This document shows positions 50,775 through 58,911 of a stretch of DNA of 64,000 bases, one piece after another. This DNA comes from Chitinophagaceae bacterium (GTDB lineage Bacteria > Bacteroidota > Bacteroidia > Chitinophagales > Chitinophagaceae): the NCBI GenBank assembly GCA_016703625.1, contig JADJBP010000001.1, forward strand, positions 806,001 to 870,000, written 5' to 3'. Below the pieces are notes generated by a model. It worked only from the letters and a program-made list of their open reading frames with translations. It was not told where the DNA came from and ran no database searches. The position numbers and the translations under genes were made by a program. Numbering within the stretch: the first letter of the stretch is position 1; each line of letters begins with the position of its first letter.

Positions 50775-51449
50775 ATGTTTACTATTTTATTACAGTTCGA
50801 CAGCACAGCTATCACCACATCACCGGCAGGAGACGAATCCCTGTTCTCATTATTGGTAAAGGGAGGAGTATTAATGATACCCCTGGCTATTTTTATGGCC
50901 ATGGCGATCTTTTTCTTTATTGAAAGGTTGATCGCCATCCGCAAAGCCAGTAAGATCGAGGATAATTTTATGAACATCATCCGCGATCATATCATCTCCG
51001 GTAATATTACCGCAGCTGCCAGCCTGGCCAAGAATACACATCACCCGGTAGCCAAAATGATCGACAAAGGGATCAAGCGTATTGGTAAACCGATTGATGC
51101 CATTGAAAAAAGCATGGATAATATTGGCAAACTGGAGATCTATAAAATGGAAAGGAACCTGCCGGTACTCTCCGTAATTGCACGCATTGCCCCTTTGTTT
51201 GGTTTTGTGGGTACCATCATTGGCCTGGTAATGTTGCTGCGGGATTTTGCTACCGCAACCAATCCTTCCATTACCGATATTGCCGATGCCATGTATGTAA
51301 AGATGATCACTTCTGCAACAGGACTTATCATTGGTATGCTTTCGTTTTTGGGATACAGTTACCTGAATACACAGATCGATAAAACGGTGCATAAAATGGA
51401 ATCGGCAAGTGCTGATTTTATTGATATTTTACAGGAACCAACGAGGTAG
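50775..51449 (+). CDS. MotA/TolQ/ExbB-family proton channel protein
   Basis: 224 residues with three hydrophobic segments: about 30-50, 128-150 and 176-198, with the conserved GFVGTIIGLV and TGLIIGMLSFL regions. With ExbD it forms a proton-driven motor that energises TonB or similar outer-membrane work. The gene is followed by ExbD across an eight-unit octamer array. Confidence 0.9.
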   Translation: MFTILLQFDSTAITTSPAGDESLFSLLVKGGVLMIPLAIFMAMAIFFFIERLIAIRKASKIEDNFMNIIRDHIISGNITAAASLAKNTHHPVAKMIDKGIKRIGKPIDAIEKSMDNIGKLEIYKMERNLPVLSVIARIAPLFGFVGTIIGLVMLLRDFATATNPSITDIADAMYVKMITSATGLIIGMLSFLGYSYLNTQIDKTVHKMESASADFIDILQEPTR

Positions 51450-51450
51450 G

Positions 51451-51514
51451 TAACTGGTTAATATGTTAATACGTTAATCCGTTGATACGTTAATTGGTTT
51501 ATTGGTTTTTTGGT
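51451..51514. repeat. Octamer array between exbB and exbD, eight units
   Basis: TAACTGGT, TAATATGT, TAATACGT, TAATCCGT, TGATACGT, TAATTGGT, TTATTGGT, TTTTTGGT. It starts 1 base after the ExbB stop and occupies most of the 86-base gap. Unit likeness is greatest in the middle. Confidence 0.95.
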
Positions 51515-51535
51515 AAGACAAGTAGAAATTATAAT

Positions 51536-51940
51536 ATGAGTTTAAAAAAACGTTTACGGGATAATCATAACGAAGTGGATGCTGGTCCGCTCAATGATGT
51601 GCTGTTTATTTTATTGATGTTCTTCCTGCTGGTATCCACTTTGGCCAACCCCAACGTGGTCAAGGTTTCAAATCCAAAGGGTAAGAGTGATACAAAAGTG
51701 AGCCAGAATATTGTGGTAACGGTTACCAAAGATCAGAAAGTTTTTATCGGTACGCAGCAGATCGATATGATGTACATTGACTCATTGCTTAAAAAGGAAG
51801 TAGAGAATAATAAAAAATATATAGATACCCCAACTGTTGTCCTCAATATTGATACCGCTGCTTTCTACGGCCAGGCCTTTAAGATCATGGAAGCGGCAAA
51901 AAGGGCAAAAGCAAAACTGGCAGCCAATATCAAGCAGTAA
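51536..51940 (+). CDS. ExbD/TolR-family biopolymer transport protein
   Basis: 134 residues with one N-terminal membrane segment (about 22-40) carrying the proton-binding Asp of PLNDVLFILLMFFLLVST and a periplasmic domain. I chose ATG 51536, since residues before it are not family-like. The last 11 bases overlap the end of the convergent prmC. Confidence 0.9.
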   Translation: MSLKKRLRDNHNEVDAGPLNDVLFILLMFFLLVSTLANPNVVKVSNPKGKSDTKVSQNIVVTVTKDQKVFIGTQQIDMMYIDSLLKKEVENNKKYIDTPTVVLNIDTAAFYGQAFKIMEAAKRAKAKLAANIKQ

Positions 51941-52781
51941 CCAGTATCATCCGTTCCTTACCGTATAGGTCTTTTTTTATCATCACCGTTTGATAATCTT
52001 TCCGGAACAGGTCCGCCGTTTCATGGGCACGGTCCTCGTGTGTTTCGAGGTATATTTTTCCATTGGACAATAAATGGTCTTTACCGAACGCAGCAATTTT
52101 TTCATAAAAGATCAATGGTGAACCGTCAGGCACAAAAAGCGCCAGGTGCGGTTCAAAGCCTTTAACCCGTTCTTCCATTTTATCTTTTTCCTGAACCGGT
52201 ATGTATGGAGGATTGCTGATGATGATGTCGTACATGGGAAGCGACTTCCAGTTTGATTCATTTAAAAAATCGAGCTCTGTAAATGTGATCTGCGCATGAT
52301 GCATGGCTGCATTTTCTGTTGCCAGTAACAGCGCATCCCGGCTGATATCAATACCGGAAATTTTGGATGCCGGTAAATTTTTCTTAATGGCAATCGAAAT
52401 GCATCCGCTGCCGGTTCCAATATCCAGGATGGCAGGATCGGTAAGCTTTGATTTCCGGTCTTTGATCAGTTGTTCAACCAGTTCTTCGGTTTCGGGCCGC
52501 GGGATCAGTACATGTTCATTCACTTTCAGTTTCATATTGTAAAACCAGGCTTCGCCCAATACATATTGTACAGGTTTATGCAACAGCAGTTCCTGCAGTG
52601 TTTTTTGTACCAGGTTGCCGGCAACCGGTGTAATCATTTTCCCGGGGTCCTTTAAGATATCTGTACGTTTCAGCGATGCCGTTTTTTCAAATACCCAGTC
52701 GGTTATGGCCGTAGCTTCACCCAGGCTGTATATTTTCTGCAGTTGAACTAAAAAATTCCGGTATAGCTCTTTTAACGTCAT
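51930..52781 (-). CDS. Release factor glutamine methyltransferase PrmC
   Basis: Methylates the GGQ glutamine of release factors. The product has 283 residues from ATG 52781. SAM motif ILDIGTGSGCISIAI, catalytic IISNPPYIP and the N-terminal helical domain are present. Intact. Confidence 0.93.
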   Translation of the reverse strand: MTLKELYRNFLVQLQKIYSLGEATAITDWVFEKTASLKRTDILKDPGKMITPVAGNLVQKTLQELLLHKPVQYVLGEAWFYNMKLKVNEHVLIPRPETEELVEQLIKDRKSKLTDPAILDIGTGSGCISIAIKKNLPASKISGIDISRDALLLATENAAMHHAQITFTELDFLNESNWKSLPMYDIIISNPPYIPVQEKDKMEERVKGFEPHLALFVPDGSPLIFYEKIAAFGKDHLLSNGKIYLETHEDRAHETADLFRKDYQTVMIKKDLYGKERMILVTA

Positions 52782-52915
52782 GACAGCAAACATACTGATT
52801 CGCTGATTGATTTAATGAATTAAGTAATATGGATTTTGATTAACGCAATCTTCAGGAAATAATTGCCCGGTTATATTGTACAGGCAGTTTGTTTTTTGAT
52901 GCGTATTTTTGTTGC

Positions 52916-53956
52916 TTGTCAGAACATGAACTATATATGCAGCGCTGCCTTCAACTGGCCATATTAGGTGCAGGAAATACTGCGCCTAATCCAATGGTAG
53001 GCGCTGTATTGGTACATGCCGGTAAAATAATAGGGGAGGGTTATCACCAGCAATATGGAGGGCCACATGCCGAAGTGAATTGTATAAACAGTGTTGCGGA
53101 TGCAGATAAGGATCTTATTGAAAAGAGTACATTATATGTTTCACTTGAGCCCTGTTCACATTTTGGAAAAACACCGCCCTGTACCGACCTGGTCATTGCC
53201 AATAAGATCCCCGAAGTTGTGATCGGCTGCCGGGATAGTTTTGCAGCAGTGGATGGAAAAGGAATTGAGCGTTTAATGGCTGCCGGCATACAGGTAAATG
53301 TAGGTATTTTGGAAAAAGAATGCCGGGAACTGAACAAACGTTTTTTTACATTTCATGAAAAGCATAGGCCTTATATCATTTTAAAATGGGCACAAAGCAG
53401 TGATGGAAAGATAGCCGCCCGGGGGGCTGACCGGATATTTATAAGCAATGAAATAACAAACCGGCTTGTTCATCAATGGAGAACAGAGGAAGCTGCGATA
53501 TTGGTTGGAACAAATACAGTGCTGCTTGATGATCCGGCGTTAACTGCAAGGTTGTGGCCGGGTAAAGATCCGGTAAGACTGGTCATTGATAAGGAATTAA
53601 AATTACCTGTACATTTAAAACTGTTTGACGGGAGTGTAAAAACAATTGTGTTTAATTACATTAAACAATCCGCCACCGAAAACCTGGTTTATCACCGGTT
53701 GAATAAAGAAGAAGGTATACCTGTACAGATCCTCAGCGCACTTTACAATATGCAGTTACAGTCAGTGATGGTAGAAGGTGGCTCAAAACTATTACAGTCA
53801 TTGATTGATGAAGGACTTTGGGATGAGGCAAGGGTAATTACCAATTCGGCCATGGTTATTGGCGAAGGGTTGGATGCGCCGGTGTTAAAAAATGAAATGG
53901 AGCTTTCGGAACAAAAGATAGAAAATGATGTGATCTCTTATTTTACAAGAAAATAA
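52916..53956 (+). CDS. Bifunctional riboflavin biosynthesis deaminase/reductase RibD
   Basis: Deaminates and then reduces the pyrimidine intermediate of riboflavin synthesis. About 346 residues from TTG 52916, chosen because the family starts near SEHELYMQRCLQLA. Zinc ligands are in GGPHAEVNCI and CSHFGKTPPCTD. The reductase half starts near RPYIILKWAQSSDGK. Intact. Confidence 0.93.
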   Translation: MSEHELYMQRCLQLAILGAGNTAPNPMVGAVLVHAGKIIGEGYHQQYGGPHAEVNCINSVADADKDLIEKSTLYVSLEPCSHFGKTPPCTDLVIANKIPEVVIGCRDSFAAVDGKGIERLMAAGIQVNVGILEKECRELNKRFFTFHEKHRPYIILKWAQSSDGKIAARGADRIFISNEITNRLVHQWRTEEAAILVGTNTVLLDDPALTARLWPGKDPVRLVIDKELKLPVHLKLFDGSVKTIVFNYIKQSATENLVYHRLNKEEGIPVQILSALYNMQLQSVMVEGGSKLLQSLIDEGLWDEARVITNSAMVIGEGLDAPVLKNEMELSEQKIENDVISYFTRK

Positions 53957-53987
53957 TTTCAAATTGAATTTTATTATAAATAAGGAT

Positions 53988-54090
53988 GTCAGCCTGAGCT
54001 TGCCTTGCTCTGCCATAGCGGCTACGCAGAGGCGAGTCGAAGGCGGATTTAACTAAGAATCCTTACCGGCTTCGACAAGCTCAGCCTGAC
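53988..54090. repeat. MITE-like palindromic element, copy 1
   Basis: Ends are GTCAGCCTGAGCTTG and its near-perfect reverse complement, with an internal hairpin (TAGCGGCTACG). A second copy in the opposite orientation lies at 55963-56074. The wording is one I know as a dispersed repeat in Bacteroidetes. Confidence 0.85.
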
Positions 54091-54125
54091 AGCTCAAAAG
54101 AATTCTGAGCCAAAAATGTGAACCC

Positions 54126-54734
54126 ATGAACGACCAGGATTTTTATACCACCATTGAAAAGCCATCCAGTGCCGAATTCAAGGACCGTGGCAGTAAATTT
54201 ATTGCCTTTGCTTTCCCGGTCGAATCAGCTGATGATTTTAAAAAGCAGCTGCAGATTTTAAAGAAAGAACATCCCAAAGCGGTACATCATTGTTTTGCCT
54301 ACCGGATCGGTACCGATGGAAATAATTTCCGTTCTTCTGATGATGGAGAGCCATCCGGAACTGCCGGTAAACCCATACTGGGCCAGGTAGACAGCAAAGG
54401 AATAACCAATGTGGCGGTGATCGTTGTCAGGTACTGGGGCGGCACCATGCTGGGCGTGCCGGGTTTGATCAATGCATATAAAACTTCGGCAGCGTTGGCT
54501 TTACAGGTAACACCGGTTGTGGAAAAGCAGATCGAGGTAAATTATTCTATCGAGTTTGATTATACGCAGATGAATGATGTGATGATGGTAATGAAACAAT
54601 TCAATTGTACCATTCACGCCAATGAAATGAAGTTGTTCTGCAATATAAAAGCAGGGATCCCCAAAAACCGGCTGGATGGGGTTTTGAACCGCCTGGAAGA
54701 CCTGCAGCATGTAACTGTAAAAAAAGCGGGATAG
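54126..54734 (+). CDS. YigZ/IMPACT-family protein
   Basis: 202 residues. IMPACT N-terminal domain with SKFIAFAFPVESADDF, HHCFAYRIG, SDDGEPSGTAGKPIL, and the C-terminal UPF0029 half. These are ancient proteins of uncertain bacterial role, related to a eukaryotic translation regulator. Intact. Confidence 0.9.
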   Translation: MNDQDFYTTIEKPSSAEFKDRGSKFIAFAFPVESADDFKKQLQILKKEHPKAVHHCFAYRIGTDGNNFRSSDDGEPSGTAGKPILGQVDSKGITNVAVIVVRYWGGTMLGVPGLINAYKTSAALALQVTPVVEKQIEVNYSIEFDYTQMNDVMMVMKQFNCTIHANEMKLFCNIKAGIPKNRLDGVLNRLEDLQHVTVKKAG

Positions 54735-54754
54735 TCGTTTTACAAAAATGGTGG

Positions 54755-54943
54755 ATGCTGGCACTGATACCGGTTTGTGGTTATGGTTTTGCCTGGGCAG
54801 GCCATTATTTTATTGAAAAGAACAGGCCGGCAACCTTTACATATCCTTTATACAGTTTGGGCAGTGATTTTGTCATGTTCTGGCACATCCTTACCGGGCA
54901 GATCGATAAAAAACTGGAAGAAGCCAAAAAAACGATCAGGTAA
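54755..54943 (+). CDS. DUF962/Mpo1-like membrane protein, N-terminally truncated
   Basis: 62 residues matching the second half of DUF962 proteins (PVCGYGFAWAGHYFIEKNRP; FTYPLYSLGSDFVMFWHIL). The first 40 or so residues, which carry the family's first membrane segment, are missing. The upstream bases are already the end of the YigZ gene, so part of the gene has been lost, or the assembly has a deletion here. Mpo1 relatives degrade 2-hydroxy fatty acids, but a truncated form is unlikely to. Confidence 0.7.
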   Translation: MLALIPVCGYGFAWAGHYFIEKNRPATFTYPLYSLGSDFVMFWHILTGQIDKKLEEAKKTIR

Positions 54944-54945
54944 TC

Positions 54946-55275
54946 ATGAATATTGAAACCCTCCGGGAATACTGTTTACAAAAACCTTATGTTACAGAAG
55001 GATTTCCTTTTGGAGAAGATACGCTGGTGTTTAAGGTAAAAGAAAAGATATTCTTACTGGCAGGGCTTGACAGTTCCCCGTTACAATTCAATGTAAAATG
55101 CGATCCTGGTAAAGCAATAGAATTACGGGAAGAATTTCCCGAATCTGTTTTACCCGGTTACCATATGAATAAAAAGCATTGGAATACGGTTATTGTTGAT
55201 GGCAGGTTAACGGCAAAGCAATTAAAAGAGATGATCGATGATTCGTATACATTGGTAGCTCAAAAAACCGTGTAA
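54946..55275 (+). CDS. MmcQ/YjbR-family protein
   Basis: 109 residues of the MmcQ/YjbR fold. Patterns are YVTEGFPFGEDTLVFKVKEK, PLQFNVKCDP and the C-terminal LPGYHMNKKHWNTVIVDG. Proposed roles include DNA binding, but none is established. It starts 2 bases after the DUF962 gene, so it is probably cotranscribed. Confidence 0.85.
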   Translation: MNIETLREYCLQKPYVTEGFPFGEDTLVFKVKEKIFLLAGLDSSPLQFNVKCDPGKAIELREEFPESVLPGYHMNKKHWNTVIVDGRLTAKQLKEMIDDSYTLVAQKTV

Positions 55276-55278
55276 AAT

Positions 55279-55312
55279 AACTTTGCCAAAGTTCAAAACT
55301 TTGGCAAAGTTT
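55279..55312 (+). terminator. Hairpin terminator, AACTTTGCC family
   Basis: AACTTTGCCAAAGTT, a two-base loop, then AAACTTTGGCAAAGTT and a weak T tract, directly after the YjbR stop and before the convergent YdeI gene. The wording is shared with the terminator at 57885-57920. Confidence 0.75.
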
Positions 55313-55319
55313 GTTTCAG

Positions 55320-55937
55320 TTACTTCATTTGATATTTCCAGTTCCTTCCTTTTCCTTCAGTTATCCATTCCAAAGCAGTTGCCATTCTTTTGTTCCTGGT
55401 TTCCGCTGTCTTTGCTTCTGTGATCCATTCCAGGTATTCTTTTTTATGGGAGTAAGGGAAATTTTCGAAGACCAGTTTTGCTTTTTTATTTTTAGCCAGC
55501 GCTTTTAAAAAATAATCAGGCACAGTCAATTCTTTTTTCTCAGGGGTTTTTGCTTTGGACGGAAGCTTAATTCCCTTATCGGTTAGTATCATGGCTTCTT
55601 TGATCCAGGCCGTTATTTTTTTATCGGATGGCAGGTCTTTTAAACTTGTAAGTTTTCCCAGGTGTCCCATGGCCGTTTCTGACTTTGCCTTTTCATTGAG
55701 TGCGGGGTCCTTCATCAATGCGGCTTTCCAGAAACTCATTACCGCATGTTGTTTAAAGGAAGCCATATGACACAACATCTCCCTTTTATAATCAAAGAAA
55801 GGCATGCCCCATTTTATTTTTTCTTCCACATCCGGGCATGCTTTGTGTACCAGCTCACGGATATGGTTTAAAATGGGTTTTGCAAAATCGGCTGATTTGG
55901 CGATGTAGGCATCTATTGCTTTTTCTTTTTTTGCCAT
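55320..55937 (-). CDS. YdeI / DUF1801-family protein
   Basis: 205 residues with an N-terminal DUF1801-like domain (WGMPFFDYKREMLCHMASFK) and a C-terminal YdeI-type region (LTVPDYFLKALAKNKKA; SHKKEYLEWITEAKTAETRN). Role unknown; sometimes linked to acid or peptide stress in other bacteria. Intact. Confidence 0.85.
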   Translation of the reverse strand: MAKKEKAIDAYIAKSADFAKPILNHIRELVHKACPDVEEKIKWGMPFFDYKREMLCHMASFKQHAVMSFWKAALMKDPALNEKAKSETAMGHLGKLTSLKDLPSDKKITAWIKEAMILTDKGIKLPSKAKTPEKKELTVPDYFLKALAKNKKAKLVFENFPYSHKKEYLEWITEAKTAETRNKRMATALEWITEGKGRNWKYQMK

Positions 55938-55962
55938 GATTATTCATTTAAAAATAATTGAT

Positions 55963-56074
55963 GTCAGCCTGAGCTTGTCGAAAGCGGTATATATTAAACG
56001 GAATATTTGGTGAACCCGCCTTCGACTCGCCTCTGCGTAGCCGCTACGGCGGAGCAAGGCAAGCTCAGGCTGAC
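55963..56074. repeat. MITE-like palindromic element, copy 2 (inverted)
   Basis: Reverse complement shares the ends and the inner hairpin of copy 1 at 53988-54090; the two stand about 1.9 kb apart in opposite orientation, around the YigZ-to-YdeI block. Confidence 0.85.
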
Positions 56075-56104
56075 AATATAGTGAACTGAAATCCATATCG
56101 TTTT

Positions 56105-56854
56105 TTAACTTTTTTTCTTTGCAGTACACATCCAGTCCCAGGGATAAGGCTCAGACAGCCACTTGGGTGGCTTATGAAATTCGGTGGTCCAGTCGTAATT
56201 AATTTTTTTGATCAGTTGTACTTCAAAACCTTCCAGGGTAAGCAGCAATTCCAGTTCTTCCTTTAAATAATGTTTGGTGGGCACATTATCAATATCGGTA
56301 ACACCCTGTTTGATGTTCTTCACCTGGTCAATGGCTTTTTTGGGCTCCGGGTTTTTATCATGTTCAGCATCATCAACATTCCAGCGATCGGCAATGATGT
56401 TGGTATATAATTTCGATTCCAGCGACGGAACAACAAGCACCAGCTCTCCACCGGTGTGTAAACAAAGCGAAAGTGACTGGAAAAAATTGATCCTTTTTTC
56501 AAGTGAATGGGTGAGGATGGCATTGATACAGATGGCGGTGTCGCAGGGGGTTACGGTAAGGTCATCGGCCGACATATCCAGCCTGTGGTATTCCACGTTA
56601 TCAAAATCAGTATATTTTTCTTTTGCGATCTGCAGGTTCTTTGCAGAGATATCCGCAGCAATAACCAGTTTGAATTTTGGAGACAGTATGGGGATCCATT
56701 TGCCTACAGCACAGCCAATATCCATGATGCTTTTTTCAGGAGAAGCCATTGCTTCAATGGCGGCAATGATGCTGCCCGACTTGTCATTTTGCAGCACATC
56801 AAAAATTTCCGTTTCATATTTGGGTGCGATCGTTTCCCAGTATTTTCTGTCCAT
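56105..56854 (-). CDS. Class I SAM-dependent methyltransferase
   Basis: 249 residues from ATG 56854. SAM motif IMDIGCAVGKWIPILSPKF, then VIAADISAKNL and CDTAICINAILTHSLEKR. Substrate unknown. Intact. The short gap ahead also serves the divergent unknown gene. Confidence 0.8.
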   Translation of the reverse strand: MDRKYWETIAPKYETEIFDVLQNDKSGSIIAAIEAMASPEKSIMDIGCAVGKWIPILSPKFKLVIAADISAKNLQIAKEKYTDFDNVEYHRLDMSADDLTVTPCDTAICINAILTHSLEKRINFFQSLSLCLHTGGELVLVVPSLESKLYTNIIADRWNVDDAEHDKNPEPKKAIDQVKNIKQGVTDIDNVPTKHYLKEELELLLTLEGFEVQLIKKINYDWTTEFHKPPKWLSEPYPWDWMCTAKKKS

Positions 56855-57036
56855 AATGCTATTTTTTCGATCATTGTACAAAGAAATGCCAAGCAAAAGT
56901 TACAGGAAATAATGCCATTTTCAAAGCCGTGATCGTATTGGCATTTTACCTGCCAAGGAATTTTCCCTGTTTTTTCGTGAAAAACCACTACAATAAACTA
57001 CCCGGAAAAACTACTTTCGATTCAAAATTAAAACAC

Positions 57037-57255
57037 ATGATACCCGAAGAAAAATTTTCGGAAAACCCGCTCGAAAATATCAAAATTGAAAATGATTTTT
57101 TGAAACTTAAATTAAAGGCACAGTATGGTGATGCTTTCTTTATGGAAAGCAATGCTGACCTGCCACCGGAAATGGAAAACCTGTTTTTAAAGAATATCAT
57201 CGCATTTGAAACGAACACAGAAAAAGCGGAATATATTACCGTGTATGAAAAATAG
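57037..57255 (+). CDS. Small protein of unknown function
   Basis: 72 residues from ATG 57037, acidic, with ENDFLKLKLKAQYGDAFFME and an ending EKAEYITVYEK. Not recognised. It is followed 29 bases later by another unknown gene and probably forms an operon with it. Confidence 0.55.
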   Translation: MIPEEKFSENPLENIKIENDFLKLKLKAQYGDAFFMESNADLPPEMENLFLKNIIAFETNTEKAEYITVYEK

Positions 57256-57284
57256 GGAAACCAACATATAAACCGGCTGGTGGG

Positions 57285-57877
57285 ATGAATCCTGTTGAAA
57301 TTACAGCTGCCCTTAAGAAAATTACGGCCCTTATGGAGCAACAGGGTGTTTGCCTGGATATCTGCCAGGGGCCTTATCCCGATGATATTATTTATACATT
57401 CATCACCGAAGAATTATTCAGCCAGGAGATCCAAAAAGAAATCCTTCCGGGAGGTGCATGGCATTTCATTTACGAAGAATTTCACCCGAATGATAAGCGG
57501 GATATTGAAAAAAATACCCATGAATTTTTGCTGCACTGGTTTAGCAGGGATTTTAACGAATTCTGTTCCGGATTGGCTTATGAGATCCTCACTGCAGATG
57601 ACAGGCGGCTGAGCCGGGATGCCGTATTAAAAAAAATGAATTTATTTTTTGATGCATTTGAAACCTTTACAGATGATGGTTATAACATTGATGAGATCCA
57701 TTTTGAATTTCCGGAACCGGAACATGGGTTGGGCCACGCAGAAGGCAGGTTGAAATATGATGCCGTTATGGAAAACGGGAGGTCTTACATTATGAAGGGC
57801 CCTATAAACTGTACATGCAGCGCCGGGATAATTTTTGGACGATATTTTATTTTGTGATGCCGGGGTTTGTTTGGTAG
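57285..57877 (+). CDS. Protein of unknown function (frame broken near 57793)
   Basis: About 197 residues, acidic and aromatic-rich (HFIYEEFHPNDKRDIEKN; DGYNIDEIHFEFPEPEHG). Read straight it ends in a non-matching tail. Removing one base near 57790-57795 gives YEGPYKLYMQRRDNFWTIFY and a stop at 57875-57877, just before a terminator hairpin, which supports that end. Not recognised. Confidence 0.55.
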
Positions 57878-57884
57878 TAATGAT

Positions 57885-57920
57885 AACTTTGGCAAAGGTC
57901 AAAACCTTGCCAAAGTTTTT
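57885..57920. terminator. Bidirectional terminator, AACTTTGGC family
   Basis: AACTTTGGCAAAGGT CAAA ACCTTGCCAAAGTTTTTT lies between two convergent stops (57877 and 57923). The stem is 15 bp with a T tract on the plus side. It is the same word family as at 55279-55312. Confidence 0.9.
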
Positions 57921-57922
57921 TA

Positions 57923-58816
57923 TTACTTTCTGAACCGTTCACTCACCACCAGGTCTTTGCTGCCCGCGGTATATGTATAAAAACCTTCGCCGCTTTTTGC
58001 GCCCAGTTTACCGGCCAGAACCATATTCAACAATAATGGGCAGGGTGCATATTTGGGATCGCCGAATCCATCCTGTAAAACCTTTAAAATGCTCAGGCAA
58101 ACATCCAGGCCAATAAAATCGGCTAACTGTAAGGGTCCCATGGGGTGGGCCATACCAAGTTTCATGACGGTATCAATTTCTTCCACACCCGCAACGCCTT
58201 CATATAAACTGTGAACAGCTTCGTTGATCATGGGCATTAAAATGCGGTTGGCAATAAAGCCCGGGTAATCATTAACAGCGCAGGGAATCTTACCAAGCTG
58301 CTTACTTAATTCAATGATGGTTTCGGTAACTTCTTTTTTAGTGGCATAGCCATTTATTATTTCCACCAGTTTCATCACCGGCACCGGATTCATAAAATGC
58401 ATGCCGATCACCAGTCCCGGCCTTTGTGTAACAGCGGCAATTTTTGTTATGGAGATGGAAGATGTGTTGGTAGCCAGGATACAGCCTGCAGGCGCATAGG
58501 TATCCATCTGTTCAAAAATGGATAATTTAAGGTCCACATTTTCTGTGGCTGCTTCCACAACCAGTTGGGCATCCTTAACACCTTCTGCAATGATGGAGAA
58601 TACTTCAATATTTGCCAGTGTTGCTTTTTTTTGATCCTCGGTGATGGTTCCTTTACCAAGTTGCCTGTCTAAATTTTTATGGATAGTATCCATCGCTCTT
58701 TGCAGTTGTGAAGGATTCACATCTACCAGGCTTACTTTAAAACCAGACTGGGCAAATACATGGGCAATGCCGTTTCCCATTGTTCCGGCGCCAATTACAC
58801 TAATATTCTTTATCAT
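57923..58816 (-). CDS. 3-hydroxybutyryl-CoA dehydrogenase-like protein
   Basis: 297 residues. NAD-binding VIGAGTMGNGIAHVFAQSG, the catalytic His in IGMHFMNPVPVMKLVEI and the C-terminal GLDVCLSIL region. This length is that of single-function 3-hydroxyacyl-CoA dehydrogenases (Hbd/PaaH type). With the acyl-CoA dehydrogenase just upstream on the same strand it suggests a fatty acid, lysine or aromatic acid degradation step. Intact. Confidence 0.9.
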   Translation of the reverse strand: MIKNISVIGAGTMGNGIAHVFAQSGFKVSLVDVNPSQLQRAMDTIHKNLDRQLGKGTITEDQKKATLANIEVFSIIAEGVKDAQLVVEAATENVDLKLSIFEQMDTYAPAGCILATNTSSISITKIAAVTQRPGLVIGMHFMNPVPVMKLVEIINGYATKKEVTETIIELSKQLGKIPCAVNDYPGFIANRILMPMINEAVHSLYEGVAGVEEIDTVMKLGMAHPMGPLQLADFIGLDVCLSILKVLQDGFGDPKYAPCPLLLNMVLAGKLGAKSGEGFYTYTAGSKDLVVSERFRK

Positions 58817-58879
58817 GATAGCTTTTTTATTACTCTAATTAAAATGAATTAGCTGAATTGTAATGAATATCCTTACCAA

Positions 58880-58911
58880 TTTACGGATTAACTAATAAAC
58901 GGATTAACCTA
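58880..58911. repeat. Octamer array at the end of the acyl-CoA dehydrogenase gene
   Basis: On the minus strand: TAGGTTAA, TCCGTTTA, TTAGTTAA, TCCGTAAA. The first unit starts with the TAG stop (58909-58911) of the gene. It shares the words TTAATCCG with the array upstream of the same gene. Confidence 0.82.

Noticed and set aside
53988..56074. Composite transposon
   Set aside because: The flanking elements have no transposase and the genes between are ordinary chromosomal ones.
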